Below, in pieces: positions 1 to 8,344 of a stretch of DNA of 64,000 bases. This DNA comes from Cellulomonas sp. Leaf395. GTDB taxonomy: Bacteria > Actinomycetota > Actinomycetes > Actinomycetales > Cellulomonadaceae. A program made the position numbers and the translations under genes. Where the stretch lies: the NCBI RefSeq assembly GCF_001424125.1, contig NZ_LMQI01000004.1, positions 310,001 through 374,000 of the forward strand, read 5' to 3'. The notes under the pieces are model-generated. The model was not told the DNA's origin and searched no databases. It saw only the letters and a program-made list of their open reading frames with translations. The stretch's first letter is position 1. Each line of letters opens with the position of its first letter.

Positions 1-270
1 GTCCACGATCTGGTAGCCCGCGATCCACTCCTTGAACTCCTGGAACGGACCGTCCGTGATCACGGGCGTGACACCGTCCGACCGCACGACCTTGGCCAGG
101 TCGGGGCCGGTGAGCACCTCGCCGCCGACGAGCTCGCCGTTGGCGATCAGCTCGGCGTTCAGCCGCCCGTAGTAGTTCAGGTGCGCGGCGACCTCGTCGT
201 CGGTCCACTCGGACATGGGGGACTCGTCGGGACCGCTCTGGAAGTCCACGATCAGCAGGTACCTGGCCAT
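1..270 (-). CDS. YCII-related domain protein (3' end outside window)
   Basis: The visible 90 N-terminal residues begin MARYLLIVDF and include the GPFQEFKEWIAGYQIVD stretch typical of actinobacterial YCII/DGPF-domain proteins, a ferredoxin-like fold of about 100-120 residues with no firmly established reaction. An AGGAG ribosome site lies just upstream of the ATG. The stop codon lies beyond the window edge, so only the C-terminal strand is missing. In related genomes such genes often sit beside ECF sigma factors, but the neighbour on that side cannot be seen. Confidence 0.85.
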   Translation of the reverse strand, partial: MARYLLIVDFQSGPDESPMSEWTDDEVAAHLNYYGRLNAELIANGELVGGEVLTGPDLAKVVRSDGVTPVITDGPFQEFKEWIAGYQIVD

Positions 271-369
271 GACTGCTCCTTCGTCGTCGTGCCCAGACTG
301 GCACTGTCACTCGAAGAACGGAGCCCGCCCGCCGTTCTCGACGTGCGCGGTAGGAGTAGTTTCGCGCGC

Positions 370-720
370 ATGGACCCGTCGTCCTCGACCAGGATGCCCG
401 GCCGGCTGGTACCCGCCGGCGGCGGGCACGTGCCTGTGCGGGTGCGGGGGTTCATCGAGGACGCCGCGCCGGCCCGAGCCCAGCGGTCCGAGCGGGGGTT
501 CGCCGTCGTGCTGGCGCGCACCGAGCACGACGTGGTCAAGGTCGTCGACGGCGCCACCGTCCTCGGCTACCTGCCGGAGGCGTGGTCGCGGGTGATCGAC
601 TTCGAGCTGTGGTCGGCGGAGCAGGCCGGGGAGCCTGCTCTGGCCCGGGCGGTGCTGGAGGGTGCCCGAGGCGACCGGGACCTGTTCGTCATGCTGAGCT
701 GGGGGCGGCGCCGGGCGTGA
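370..720 (+). CDS. Hypothetical protein, 116 aa
   Basis: I do not recognise this family. The frame is strongly actinobacterial in codon use from the ATG at 370. The stretch VVKVVDGATVLGYLPEAW faintly recalls HIRAN domains, which carry a V-x-x-G-x-x-I/V-G-Y-L-P strand, but the match is too short to assign. There are no signal peptide or membrane segments. It is divergent from the YCII gene and convergent with the metallo-hydrolase at 728-1510. A possible AGGAG lies about 13 bases before the ATG, which is longer than ideal, so the start is uncertain. Confidence 0.55.
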   Translation: MDPSSSTRMPGRLVPAGGGHVPVRVRGFIEDAAPARAQRSERGFAVVLARTEHDVVKVVDGATVLGYLPEAWSRVIDFELWSAEQAGEPALARAVLEGARGDRDLFVMLSWGRRRA

Positions 721-727
721 GCCCGGC

Positions 728-1510
728 CTACACCTCGACGACCAGCGGCCGGCCCGGCTCGGCCCAGACCGTGCGGCCGCCGTCCGGTGCGAGCTCCGGT
801 CGCTCGAGCGCCGCGGCGCTGTCCCGGAAGTGCGACCACCCCTCGTGGTGCACGGGCAGCACCGTGCGCGGTCGCAGCTCCCGGCACAGCTCGCGCCCGT
901 CGTTGACCGTCATCGTGAAGCGCACCGGTCCGGTGGTGGGAAACCGGACGCCGCCGAGGTGCAGGACCACGGTGCCCACCTGCACCCGCTCCGCGACCCG
1001 ACGCACCGCGGAGGTCAGCACCGTGTCCCCGGTCACCCACACCGCGCCGTGCTCCTGGCCCTCCCACGTGAGGCTGAAGCCGGTGACGGCCCCCACGAGT
1101 GCCTGGGCGCCGACGGGCCCGTGCCGGCCGGGGGTCGCCGTGACCGTCAGCGCGGGTCGGTCGGGGTGGGTCAGCGTCGTCACCTCCCACGGGCTCAGGC
1201 CCTGGGCAGGAGCGCCGAGCCGACGCGCGCCGGGGACGGTGGTCAGCACCGCGGGGACACCGGCGAGCATCGCGCGGCCCGAGTCGTCGAGGTTGTCCGC
1301 GTGGTGGTCGTGGCTGAGCAGGACGGCGTCGACCTCGCCGACCTCCTCCACCGACAGCGCGGGACCGGCCGTCTTGCGCGACGACGTCCCCCAGCCGAAC
1401 GCGTAGGTCCGGCCGGGGGCGTCGAACGTCGGGTCGGTCAGGATGCGCCACCCGTCGACCTCCAGCAGCGCCGTCGGGCCTCCGACGTGCGTGAACGTGA
1501 AGGACGACAC
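728..1510 (-). CDS. MBL-fold metallo-hydrolase (UlaG/L-ascorbate lactonase-like)
   Basis: A 260-residue beta-lactamase-superfamily hydrolase. The zinc motif LLSHDHHADNLDD (HxHxxD type) lies near residue 67. A second metal ligand region is VWVTGDT, and the C-terminal histidine motif is VLPVHHEGW. The N-terminus (FTHVGGPTALLEVDGWRILTDPTFD) is typical of the UlaG-like branch, which hydrolyses lactones or phosphodiesters; the substrate is unknown. The GTG start lies 2 bases after the stop of the alpha/beta hydrolase upstream, so the two genes are probably co-transcribed and translationally coupled. Confidence 0.85.
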   Translation of the reverse strand: MSSFTFTHVGGPTALLEVDGWRILTDPTFDAPGRTYAFGWGTSSRKTAGPALSVEEVGEVDAVLLSHDHHADNLDDSGRAMLAGVPAVLTTVPGARRLGAPAQGLSPWEVTTLTHPDRPALTVTATPGRHGPVGAQALVGAVTGFSLTWEGQEHGAVWVTGDTVLTSAVRRVAERVQVGTVVLHLGGVRFPTTGPVRFTMTVNDGRELCRELRPRTVLPVHHEGWSHFRDSAAALERPELAPDGGRTVWAEPGRPLVVEV

Positions 1511-1512
1511 CG

Positions 1513-2346
1513 TCAGGCGTTGACGCTGGGGGCGGGCGACCACGCGGCGTGCGCGAGCGCCCACTCCAGGGCTCGGTCGGCGATCTCCTCCCAGCCGGGC
1601 CCGGCGACCATCAGGTGCGGACGGCCCTCGTAGGTCTCGTGCTCGGTGACCGTGCCCGCGCCCTTGTAGTGCTTGGCGTTCGACGCCTGCACCGACGGCG
1701 GCATGATGTGGTCCTCCGAGCCCGACAGGAACAGCAGCGGCACCCGGTTCGGGTTTTTGAAGTCGACCCAGGCGTCCTGGTGCCCCGGCTGCACGTTCGC
1801 CAGCACGGAGTCGATGAGCACGCGGCCCGACGCCGGGATGTGGTACCGGTCGTAGAACGTCTGCGACTCCTCCTGCGTGTACGTGTTGGTGAACGCGTAC
1901 GTCCACTCCTCGAACGACAGGCCGACCGCGCGGTGGTGGTTCGCCGGGTTCTTCACCACGGGGAACACCGACTTCAGCTGCGACCACGGCGTGGTCAGCA
2001 CCCCCTCGGTCGGCGCCGAGTTCAGGGCGACCCCGGCGCTGCCGTGCCCCCGGTCGAGCATCAGCTGCAGGAACGTCCCGCCCGCGGAGTGGCCCATCAG
2101 GATCGGCTTGGTGGGGGTGTCCAGCGAGCTCAGGAAGTCGTCGAGGTGAGACGCGATGGCGTCCACCGTGAGGTCGGCGATCGGCGTCGGGTCCGCCCGC
2201 AGCGCCTCGACCTCCACCTCGAAGCCGGGGTACCCCGGCGTGTGGACCGTGTAGCCCTGGGCCTCGTAGTGCGCCTTCCAGCCCTCCCAGGAGCGGGGCG
2301 TGACCCAGAAGCCGTGGATGAGCACGATCGTGTCCGGAACCGTCAT
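1513..2346 (-). CDS. Alpha/beta-fold hydrolase, 277 aa
   Basis: A serine hydrolase of the alpha/beta fold. It has an oxyanion HGFW motif near residue 12, the nucleophile elbow GHSAGG near residue 92, an acid in SGSEDHIMP and a late His in GRPHLM. Length and motifs fit the lysophospholipase/esterase-like branch of actinobacteria; the substrate cannot be told. AGGTGG precedes the ATG by six bases. It is the first gene of a two-gene unit with the metallo-hydrolase at 728-1510 and is divergent from the immunity-like gene at 2551. Confidence 0.85.
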   Translation of the reverse strand: MTVPDTIVLIHGFWVTPRSWEGWKAHYEAQGYTVHTPGYPGFEVEVEALRADPTPIADLTVDAIASHLDDFLSSLDTPTKPILMGHSAGGTFLQLMLDRGHGSAGVALNSAPTEGVLTTPWSQLKSVFPVVKNPANHHRAVGLSFEEWTYAFTNTYTQEESQTFYDRYHIPASGRVLIDSVLANVQPGHQDAWVDFKNPNRVPLLFLSGSEDHIMPPSVQASNAKHYKGAGTVTEHETYEGRPHLMVAGPGWEEIADRALEWALAHAAWSPAPSVNA

Positions 2347-2550
2347 GACGCCACCTCGTCTCTCGTCGCCTGTCCGGTTCGTCCGACCGGTTGCGGAGCA
2401 CTGTGGCACTCGCGTGTGACGCGCGGTGGTCTGTGGGTGCACAGATCTGGAACTGGTGTGCAGGTCAGCCGGCCGCCGCCGGAGCTCGCCGCACTGGCCC
2501 GGGAGCGGGGTGCGCTTCGGGCGGGCTGTGGGGGAGTGATAGGAACGGGT

Positions 2551-3045
2551 GTGCCGATCCTCCCGACCGAGCGTGACCCTCGACTGATCACGATCCGGCG
2601 AGGCGGCACGTTGACGGACGAGCACCACCAGCTCCTGGCCGATTGGGCCCTCCGGTGCGCCGAGCACGTGCTGCCCCTGTTCGAGGACCACCACCCCGAC
2701 GACAGCCGGCCGCGCGACGCGCTCGAGGTCGGTCGGGCATGGATCCGCGGCGAGGTGCCCATGAAGGTCGCGCACGCCGCGGCCTTCCAGGCGAACGCCG
2801 CGGCGCGTGGGCTGCCCGATCCGGCGAAGTTCGCCGCGCTCTCGGCCGGCCAGGCGGTCGCGGTGGCGCACGTCGCCGCGCACGACCTCGGCGCTGCGGC
2901 CTACGCCATCAGAGCAGCGGGTGCCACGGCGCGGCTCGCGGAACGGGACTGGCAACGAGAGCAGCTGCCCGCCGCGGTGCGTGAGCTCGTCCTGGACGAC
3001 CAGCGGCGCCGGAGCGCCATCTGCTGGCACGCGTTCGACGACTGA
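2551..3045 (+). CDS. Imm-5-like putative immunity protein
   Basis: A 164-residue helical protein resembling the putative immunity protein family Imm-5. The pattern RDALEVGRAWIRGEV, AAFQANAAARG and AVAHVAAHDLGAAAYAIRAA (helical, alanine-rich, conserved His in VAHVAAHDLG) is characteristic. Family members are predicted to neutralise polymorphic toxins. No toxin gene lies next to it, so it may be an orphan. An AGGA site precedes the chosen GTG by five bases; an in-frame GTG at 2536 is the alternative start. Confidence 0.7.
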   Translation: MPILPTERDPRLITIRRGGTLTDEHHQLLADWALRCAEHVLPLFEDHHPDDSRPRDALEVGRAWIRGEVPMKVAHAAAFQANAAARGLPDPAKFAALSAGQAVAVAHVAAHDLGAAAYAIRAAGATARLAERDWQREQLPAAVRELVLDDQRRRSAICWHAFDD

Positions 3046-3047
3046 CG

Positions 3048-3278
3048 TCAGCTCCGGTCGCCGAGTGCGTCCGTAATCATCCGGTGCCCCTGCCGCTCGA
3101 ACTCCTCGTCGCCCACCACGTGCGCCCAGACCGCCGTCCCGATGGCTTCCCGCAGAAGGTCCCGTCGCCACGACGACGGGTCGCGCGGGTCAAGGCCGTA
3201 GCCGTCCAGGAACGCTTGCTCGAGGTGGGGTCGACCACGGAACTGCTGGGTGTGGAGCCGCGACTCTAGCGAGACCCG
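3048..3278 (-). pseudogene. C-terminal remnant of an aminoglycoside phosphotransferase-like protein
   Basis: About 77 codons read as a typical C-terminal end of a small-molecule kinase of the APH-like family: the strings QAFLDGYGLDPRD, AIGTAVWAHVVGDEEFERQG and HRMITDALGD are seen. There is no start codon and the ATP-binding and catalytic parts are absent. The frame is the same as that of the upstream acetyltransferase and begins directly after its stop codon. I infer a gene degraded by deletion, leaving the tail behind. Confidence 0.6.
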
Positions 3279-3689
3279 TCATACCAACCGCAGGAGTCCG
3301 GCCTCGCTGTGCTTCAAGCCGCACGCACCCTCGTAGAAGTCGACCAGGTGGGGCTCGTAGTCGGCGTGCAGCCAGTGGCAGCCTGACCGCCGCGCCTCGT
3401 CGGCTGCGGCCCTGACGAGCGCCCGCCCGACGCCACGTCCGTGCAGGTCGGGTGCGACGCAGGTGTCCAGGGGGATCGCGTGGACTCCGCCGTCGCTGAT
3501 CACGTTGACGAAGCCCACGAGCCGGTCGTCGAGGCGGGCGGTGACCCACGTGAGGCTGTGGTCGGCCAGGCGCTGTCGCCAGGGGGTCTCCGTGGCCTGA
3601 TGGCCGAACGCGGCGGCGTGCAGCGCGTCGAGCTCGGGGTCGGTGAGCTCGCCTCCGGTGAGCAGCTCGATGTCCGCGGAGGTGCTCAC
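3279..3689 (-). CDS. GNAT family N-acetyltransferase
   Basis: A 136-residue acetyltransferase. The acetyl-CoA binding motif is VAPDLHGRGVGRALVRAA (R/Q-x-x-G-x-G/A type) and the C-terminal FYEGACGLKH resembles the usual FYE..GF strand. Length is normal for a single GNAT domain. The GTG start overlaps the MarR stop as GTGA, so both are probably read from one transcript. The acceptor substrate is unknown. Confidence 0.85.
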   Translation of the reverse strand: MSTSADIELLTGGELTDPELDALHAAAFGHQATETPWRQRLADHSLTWVTARLDDRLVGFVNVISDGGVHAIPLDTCVAPDLHGRGVGRALVRAAADEARRSGCHWLHADYEPHLVDFYEGACGLKHSEAGLLRLV

Positions 3690-4150
3690 GGCTGTGCTCC
3701 GGGGCTCTGCGGGTCGAGCAGGTTCTGCTCGAGCCGGCGCAGGTTCTGCAGGGACGCTGCCTGCTCGTCGCGGTCCAGGTCGCCGACTGTCGCCTGCTCG
3801 AGGCTCGCCCACAGGGCCTCGATGCGGGGACGCAGGGCGAGGCTCGCCGCTGTGGGCTCGACGAGCGTCACTCGGCCGTCGACCGGGCTCGGTCTCCGGC
3901 GGACGAACCCGGCCCGCTCCAGGCGCTGGACGGTGCGGGTCATCGAAGCAGAGTCGGTGTCGACCAGCGCGGCGAGGTCTGCCTGACGCTGCGGACCGTG
4001 CTCCCACAGGTGCATGAGCAGGAGCTCCTGGCCGGGCCGGAGCCCGAGCTCGCGGAACAGCCGACCGGCGAGGGCGCGGTGCGTGCGGGCGAGTCGGAAG
4101 ATGGCGTGGCTGATCGGCCCGCTCGCTGCTGCGCCCGGTTCACTGTCCAT
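3686..4150 (-). CDS. MarR family transcriptional regulator
   Basis: A 154-residue winged-helix regulator. The HTH region QRQADLAALVDTDSASMTRT is followed by the wing RRRPSPVDGRVTLVEPT with the conserved D-x-R. MarR proteins are dimeric repressors released by small phenolic or oxidative ligands. It is divergent from an old-yellow-enzyme and quinone-reductase operon and co-directional with a GNAT gene, so both are plausible targets. The ATG at 4150 is chosen; an in-frame upstream GTG would add ten residues. Confidence 0.88.
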   Translation of the reverse strand: MDSEPGAAASGPISHAIFRLARTHRALAGRLFRELGLRPGQELLLMHLWEHGPQRQADLAALVDTDSASMTRTVQRLERAGFVRRRPSPVDGRVTLVEPTAASLALRPRIEALWASLEQATVGDLDRDEQAASLQNLRRLEQNLLDPQSPGAQP

Positions 4151-4243
4151 GGCAGGGATATCGGTGGTAGGTGCCACGGGCTGATCATATCCATCGTGAG
4201 TGCCGGGAATGTCTGAACACTGCGGCAAGTTACCTGTCTCGAA

Positions 4244-4255
4244 CAGCAAATGCTG
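4244..4255. promoter_or_regulatory. Inverted repeat CAGCA-AA-TGCTG between marR and OYE operon
   Basis: A perfect 5-bp-arm palindrome lies in the divergent region between the MarR gene and the flavin reductase, 24 bases before the GTG at 4280. It may be the MarR operator. Short palindromes occur by chance at this GC content, so support is limited to position. Confidence 0.3.
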
Positions 4256-4279
4256 CTCGCGACGAGAGGGCGATACATC

Positions 4280-5359
4280 GTGACCACGGCATTCGACCCG
4301 GCCCGCATCGGCCGCTACACCACCCGCAACCGCATCGTGATGGCGCCCATGACCCGCTCCCGCGCCTACGGCCAGGGAGCGAGCGCGACCCCGCTCATGG
4401 CGCAGTACTACGCGCAGCGAGCCGGCGCGGGGCTCATCATCACCGAGGGCACCCAGCCGTCCGCTCATGGCCAGGGGTACCCGGACACCCCCGGTCTGCA
4501 CACGACCGCGCAGGTCGAGGCCTGGCGGGAGGTCACGTCCGCGGTGCACGCCCGCAGCGGCCTGATCTTCGCCCAGCTCATGCACACGGGACGGGTCGGC
4601 CACCCGAGCATCACGGGCCTGACCCCCGTCGGCGCGTCCGCCGTCCCGGCCGCTGGCACGGTGTTCACCGCGGCCGGCCCCCAGGAGTTCGTCACGCCGC
4701 TCGCGCTCGACGAGGTCGGCATCGCCCGGACGATCGCCGACTTCGCCCAGGCGGCCCGCAACGCCGTCGACGCCGGCTTCGACGGGGTCGAGCTGCACGG
4801 TGCCAACGGTTACCTGCTGCACCAGTTCCTGGCCACCAACGCGAACACCCGCACCGACGGGTGGGGCGGAGACGTCGCCGGGCGCACCCGACTGACGGTC
4901 GAGGTGACGCGGGCGGTCGTGGACGCGATCGGCGCGGACCGCACCGCCCTGCGGATCTCACCGGGGAACCCCTACAACGACATCACCGAGGACGACGTCG
5001 AGGCCACCTACACCGCGCTCGTCGACGCGCTCGACCCGCTGGGGCTGGCCTACCTGCACCTGGCCGAGGGCCCCGATGCAGAGCTCACCCAGACGCTGCG
5101 CGCGCGCTGGGCCGGTCCGCTGATCCTCAACCCGTTCACTCCGGGGAGCTGGACTGGGCCGGACGCGCTCGACCGCATCGAGGACGGCTCGGCCGACCTC
5201 GTCTCGTACGCGGCGCTGTACCTGGCCAACCCGGACCTCCCGGCACGGCTCGCCGCCGGTGGGCCCTTCACGGCACCCGACTACGCCACCGCGTACGGCG
5301 GCCACGAGCAGGGCTACACGGACTACCCGACGCTCGACGACGCCACCGTCGTCGGCTGA
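4280..5359 (+). CDS. Alkene reductase, old yellow enzyme family
   Basis: A 359-residue FMN-dependent (beta/alpha)8 oxidoreductase of the NemA/XenB type, which reduces activated C=C bonds or nitro compounds with NAD(P)H. The N-terminal RNRIVMAPMTRSRA motif, the FMN/substrate region FDGVELHGANGYLLHQFL with the conserved H..N pair, and the C-terminal PDLPARLAAG phosphate-binding region are all present. The start is the GTG preceded by GAGAGGG rather than an ATG 30 bases upstream. It begins an operon with the quinone reductase at 5376, 16 bases downstream. Confidence 0.9.
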   Translation: MTTAFDPARIGRYTTRNRIVMAPMTRSRAYGQGASATPLMAQYYAQRAGAGLIITEGTQPSAHGQGYPDTPGLHTTAQVEAWREVTSAVHARSGLIFAQLMHTGRVGHPSITGLTPVGASAVPAAGTVFTAAGPQEFVTPLALDEVGIARTIADFAQAARNAVDAGFDGVELHGANGYLLHQFLATNANTRTDGWGGDVAGRTRLTVEVTRAVVDAIGADRTALRISPGNPYNDITEDDVEATYTALVDALDPLGLAYLHLAEGPDAELTQTLRARWAGPLILNPFTPGSWTGPDALDRIEDGSADLVSYAALYLANPDLPARLAAGGPFTAPDYATAYGGHEQGYTDYPTLDDATVVG

Positions 5360-5375
5360 TCACGAGAGGCACACG

Positions 5376-6275
5376 ATGAAGGCGATCATCATCGACACGT
5401 TCGGCGGACCGGAGGTCCTGCGCTCCGCCGAGGTTCCCGTCCCCGAGCCCGGACCCGGTCAGGTACGCGTCCGCGTCGTGGCCGCCGGCGTGAACGGCAT
5501 CGACGGCAAGCTCCGCGCGGGCGTCGTCCCGGGCGCCGACCTCCCGGCCGTCCTCGGCATCGAGGTCGCCGGCGTGGTCGACGCGCTCGGCACCGGCATC
5601 GACGACGTGCGCGTCGGCGACACCGTCGTGGGCTGGGCCGACCCACCGGCGGGTGGGTATGCCGAGCTGGCGCTCGCGAGCACCTACGCGCCGGTGCCCC
5701 CAGGGCTCGAGCCGGTGGACGCGGTGACCGTCCCCGTGGCGGGCGAGACCGCCCTGCGCGTGCTGCGTGAGCTGGCCGTGCAGCCCGGCGAGACGCTCCT
5801 GGTGCACGGCGCGAGCGGCTCGGTCGGCGAGCTGGCGACCCAGCTGGCTCTCGCCCGCGGCGTGCACGTCGTCGGAACCGCCTCCCCGGACCACCAGGCC
5901 CGGGTCGCGGCACTCGGTGCGACCCCCACCACCTACGGCCCGGGGCTCGTCGACCGGGTCCGAGCCGCCGCACCTCAGGGGGTCGACGCGGTGCTCGACA
6001 CCACCGGCCGCGGGGTGCTGCCCGACTCGGTCGAGCTGCGCGGTGGCACGGAACGGATCATCACGATCGCGGACCCGGCCGCGTTCGCACTGGGCATCGC
6101 CTTCAGCTCGGCCGCGCAGCGATCCGTCCCCGAGCTGGCGGACCTGCTCGCGCAGCGGGCACGCGGAGAGCTGACGACGACGATGGGCGGAGTGTTCCCC
6201 CTCGCCGACGTGCGGAGTGCGGCCGAGCTCAACGACGCCGGGCGCGGGGGCGGCAAGCTCGTCCTCATCCCCTGA
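5376..6275 (+). CDS. NADP-dependent quinone oxidoreductase (MDR/zinc-free ADH family)
   Basis: A 299-residue medium-chain reductase. It opens MKAIIIDTFGGPEVL, as in quinone oxidoreductases. The Rossmann fingerprint is LVHGASGSVGELATQLA near residues 145-160. The structural-zinc cysteines of alcohol dehydrogenases are absent, which places it with zeta-crystallin-like quinone reductases. It directly follows the old yellow enzyme, and the pair suggests electrophile or quinone detoxification controlled by the divergent MarR gene. Confidence 0.88.
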   Translation: MKAIIIDTFGGPEVLRSAEVPVPEPGPGQVRVRVVAAGVNGIDGKLRAGVVPGADLPAVLGIEVAGVVDALGTGIDDVRVGDTVVGWADPPAGGYAELALASTYAPVPPGLEPVDAVTVPVAGETALRVLRELAVQPGETLLVHGASGSVGELATQLALARGVHVVGTASPDHQARVAALGATPTTYGPGLVDRVRAAAPQGVDAVLDTTGRGVLPDSVELRGGTERIITIADPAAFALGIAFSSAAQRSVPELADLLAQRARGELTTTMGGVFPLADVRSAAELNDAGRGGGKLVLIP

Positions 6276-6436
6276 GCGACGGCCTCGGCGGGCCAGGTGC
6301 CCGCCGAGGCCACGGTCGGCCGCGACTACGCCGACCGAAGGTTCGTGCGGCGAGGTGCTTGCGGTGGACCGTCCCGAACCACCACCATCATGGCCGCGGC
6401 TGGCACGATGCCGGCAGCTCGACCTCCGGAGCATCC

Positions 6437-6901
6437 ATGTCGCAGAACCCTGTCCCCGCCCGACCGACCGCCGCCTTCGTCGGCGCGTCCTGGGTGGCCC
6501 TCGCCATCGCCCTCCTCGCGTACGGCGTCGGGCTGTGGAACGCGGAGCTGGTCCCGTCGGAGAAGGGGTTCCTCGGCACGCTGCTCCTGCTGGGTCTGTT
6601 CTCCGCGATCGCCGTGCAGAAGTCGGTGCGGGACCGCGCCGAGGGTGTCCCGGTGACCGGGATCTTCCTGGGCCTGGCGTGGGGCATGGTCCTGACCTCG
6701 CTGGTGCTCGTGTCGGTCGCGCTGGTCAACGCGCCGCTGGAGCTGTCGGAGAAGGGCTTCTTCGGGCTGAGCTTCACGATGGCGCTCTTCTCGGTGGTCG
6801 CCGTCCAGAAGAACGTCCGCGACCTGGCTGCGGCCGGCCCCGCGCCGGTCGCGCCGACGCTGCCCGCCGAACAAGACGTCAAGGCGACCGTCTGGCAGTG
6901 A
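6437..6901 (+). CDS. YiaA/YiaB family inner membrane protein
   Basis: A 154-residue protein with four hydrophobic segments arranged as two repeats. The repeats share SEKGFLGTLLLLGLFSAIAV and SEKGFFGLSFTMALFSVVAV, each followed by QK-(S/N)-VRD. This internal duplication is the hallmark of the YiaAB two-helix family. Function is unknown. It ends just before a strong terminator shared with the convergent pectate lyase gene. Confidence 0.85.
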   Translation: MSQNPVPARPTAAFVGASWVALAIALLAYGVGLWNAELVPSEKGFLGTLLLLGLFSAIAVQKSVRDRAEGVPVTGIFLGLAWGMVLTSLVLVSVALVNAPLELSEKGFFGLSFTMALFSVVAVQKNVRDLAAAGPAPVAPTLPAEQDVKATVWQ

Positions 6902-6910
6902 GCGACGAGC

Positions 6911-6947
6911 GGCCCACCGCACCCCCGCGGAGGGGGTGCGGTGGGCC
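6911..6947. terminator. Bidirectional hairpin, 16-bp perfect stem
   Basis: Arms at 6911-6926 and 6932-6947 are exact reverse complements with a 5-base loop. It sits between the convergent YiaA-like and pectate lyase genes. There is no U-tract on either side, as is common for high-GC actinobacterial terminators. Confidence 0.8.
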
Positions 6948-6953
6948 GAGTCG

Positions 6954-8225
6954 TCACTTGTAGGTGATGGACGAGCTGGAGTATCCGCACGCGGCGGACG
7001 GTCCGGAGCCGATCTTGGTCGGTTCGCCGGAGGTGACGCCCTTGTACTCGTCGCAGATCAAGATGTTCCTCGACGAGTCGCCGTAGATCTGGACGTTCGT
7101 GAGCGTGGCCTTGTCACCGAGGTTGGAGTTGATCCCGACCAGGGACTTGCCCGGGGCGGTGACCTTGATGTTGTCGATGACGACGGTGCGGGCGTACTGC
7201 GTGGAGCAGTTGCCGCACGAGCGGTAGAGCTTGCCGAAGTTGGTCACCTGGAAGTTCTTGATGACGAACTTGCCGGGGCCGTTGTGCTGGAAGACCTTGT
7301 CGGAGGCGCCCTTGGCCCCGCCGCCGTTGATCGTCATGACCTGCGAGGTCGACGAGCCCTTCAGCGTGGCGGCGTCCTCGCCCACGTCCTCCCACCAGAC
7401 GTTCTCCAGCGTGCAGGTGCCGGTGCAGTGCACGCCGTCGCCGGCACCGGTGCCGATGATGACGTTCTTCAGGACGGCGCCGTTGGACAGCTGGAAGATC
7501 GGCGGCTGGGACTCGTCCTGGTCACCGGAGGAGATGCCGTAGTACCGCACGTTGCCGCCGTCGAACGTGCCCGAGACGGCGATCGTGGAGGAGACCTGCT
7601 TCTGGCTCGTGGCCGACGGCCACGACGGGAACGAACCGGTCGGCGGCGTCGTGGTGCCACCGCCGGAGCCGACCTTGATCAGCTCCCACTGCTGGTTGTA
7701 CGCGTTGGAGTCGGTGGACTGCACCGCCCAGGCGCCGTCGGCCGTCGACCGGTCCTTGATCCCGAGGACCTTGCCGCTGTGCCGGTTGTAGAGGCGGATG
7801 CGTCCACCCTCGGAGTCGCCGAGCTTGAAGTGCTGGTTCCAGCCGTTGAGGTCCTGGTACTGGCGGAACTCGCCGCCGTCGGCGGTGCTCCACCCCCACA
7901 GGTCGACGACCTTGCCGGAGTTCTTCGACTTGAGCTTGTAGTAGCCGTCGCCGACGCTGACGAACTGCCACTGCTGCCAGGGTCCGTCGTTGCGGGACCA
8001 CTGCTGGATGTTGGTGCCGTCGGCGGTCGACGTGCCCGCCACGTCGAGGACCTTCCCGGACTGGCGGTTGACGAGGATGTACCAGGCGCTCGTGTCGACG
8101 CTGGCCGCGGTGGCGGTCACGGCGGTGGAGACGCCGAGCAGACCGGCGAGGACGAGTGCGAGCGCACCGGCGATCATGACGCGCAACGAGCGACGTCGTT
8201 GTCTCTCGGGTGACAGGGTGGACAT
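6954..8225 (-). CDS. Secreted pectate lyase: ricin-type CBM13 plus PL3
   Basis: A 423-residue secreted enzyme. Residues 1-41 are a signal peptide (basic SPERQRRRSLR, hydrophobic core, cleavage near TATAAS). Residues about 44-187 form a ricin-B/CBM13 module with three QxW repeats (QQWQF, NQHFKL, NQQWELI). A short GGGTTTPPTGS linker follows. Residues 200-423 form a PL3 parallel beta-helix with AVLKNVIIGTGAGDGVHC and the DKVFQHNGPG region. PL3 enzymes cleave polygalacturonate by calcium-dependent beta-elimination. AAGGAA precedes the ATG. A CG-centred palindrome lies upstream at 8246. Confidence 0.9.
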   Translation of the reverse strand: MSTLSPERQRRRSLRVMIAGALALVLAGLLGVSTAVTATAASVDTSAWYILVNRQSGKVLDVAGTSTADGTNIQQWSRNDGPWQQWQFVSVGDGYYKLKSKNSGKVVDLWGWSTADGGEFRQYQDLNGWNQHFKLGDSEGGRIRLYNRHSGKVLGIKDRSTADGAWAVQSTDSNAYNQQWELIKVGSGGGTTTPPTGSFPSWPSATSQKQVSSTIAVSGTFDGGNVRYYGISSGDQDESQPPIFQLSNGAVLKNVIIGTGAGDGVHCTGTCTLENVWWEDVGEDAATLKGSSTSQVMTINGGGAKGASDKVFQHNGPGKFVIKNFQVTNFGKLYRSCGNCSTQYARTVVIDNIKVTAPGKSLVGINSNLGDKATLTNVQIYGDSSRNILICDEYKGVTSGEPTKIGSGPSAACGYSSSSITYK

Positions 8226-8245
8226 GGGCTTCCTTCCGGGTTGTT

Positions 8246-8253
8246 AAGCGCTT
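8246..8253. promoter_or_regulatory. AAGCGCTT palindrome, candidate LacI-family operator
   Basis: The 8-bp palindrome centred on CG lies 20 bases upstream of the pectate lyase start codon. Its form resembles operators of LacI-family sugar repressors in actinobacteria. Comparable palindromes precede the other two secreted polysaccharidase genes in this window. Confidence 0.5.
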
Positions 8254-8344
8254 TCCCGGCGAAGCAACCACGCGCGACCGTTCCACGACAGGGTGTGAAT
8301 CGTTCAAGGCCGTGTTTCAGAGCCCTGTTTCAGAACGGCAGCCC

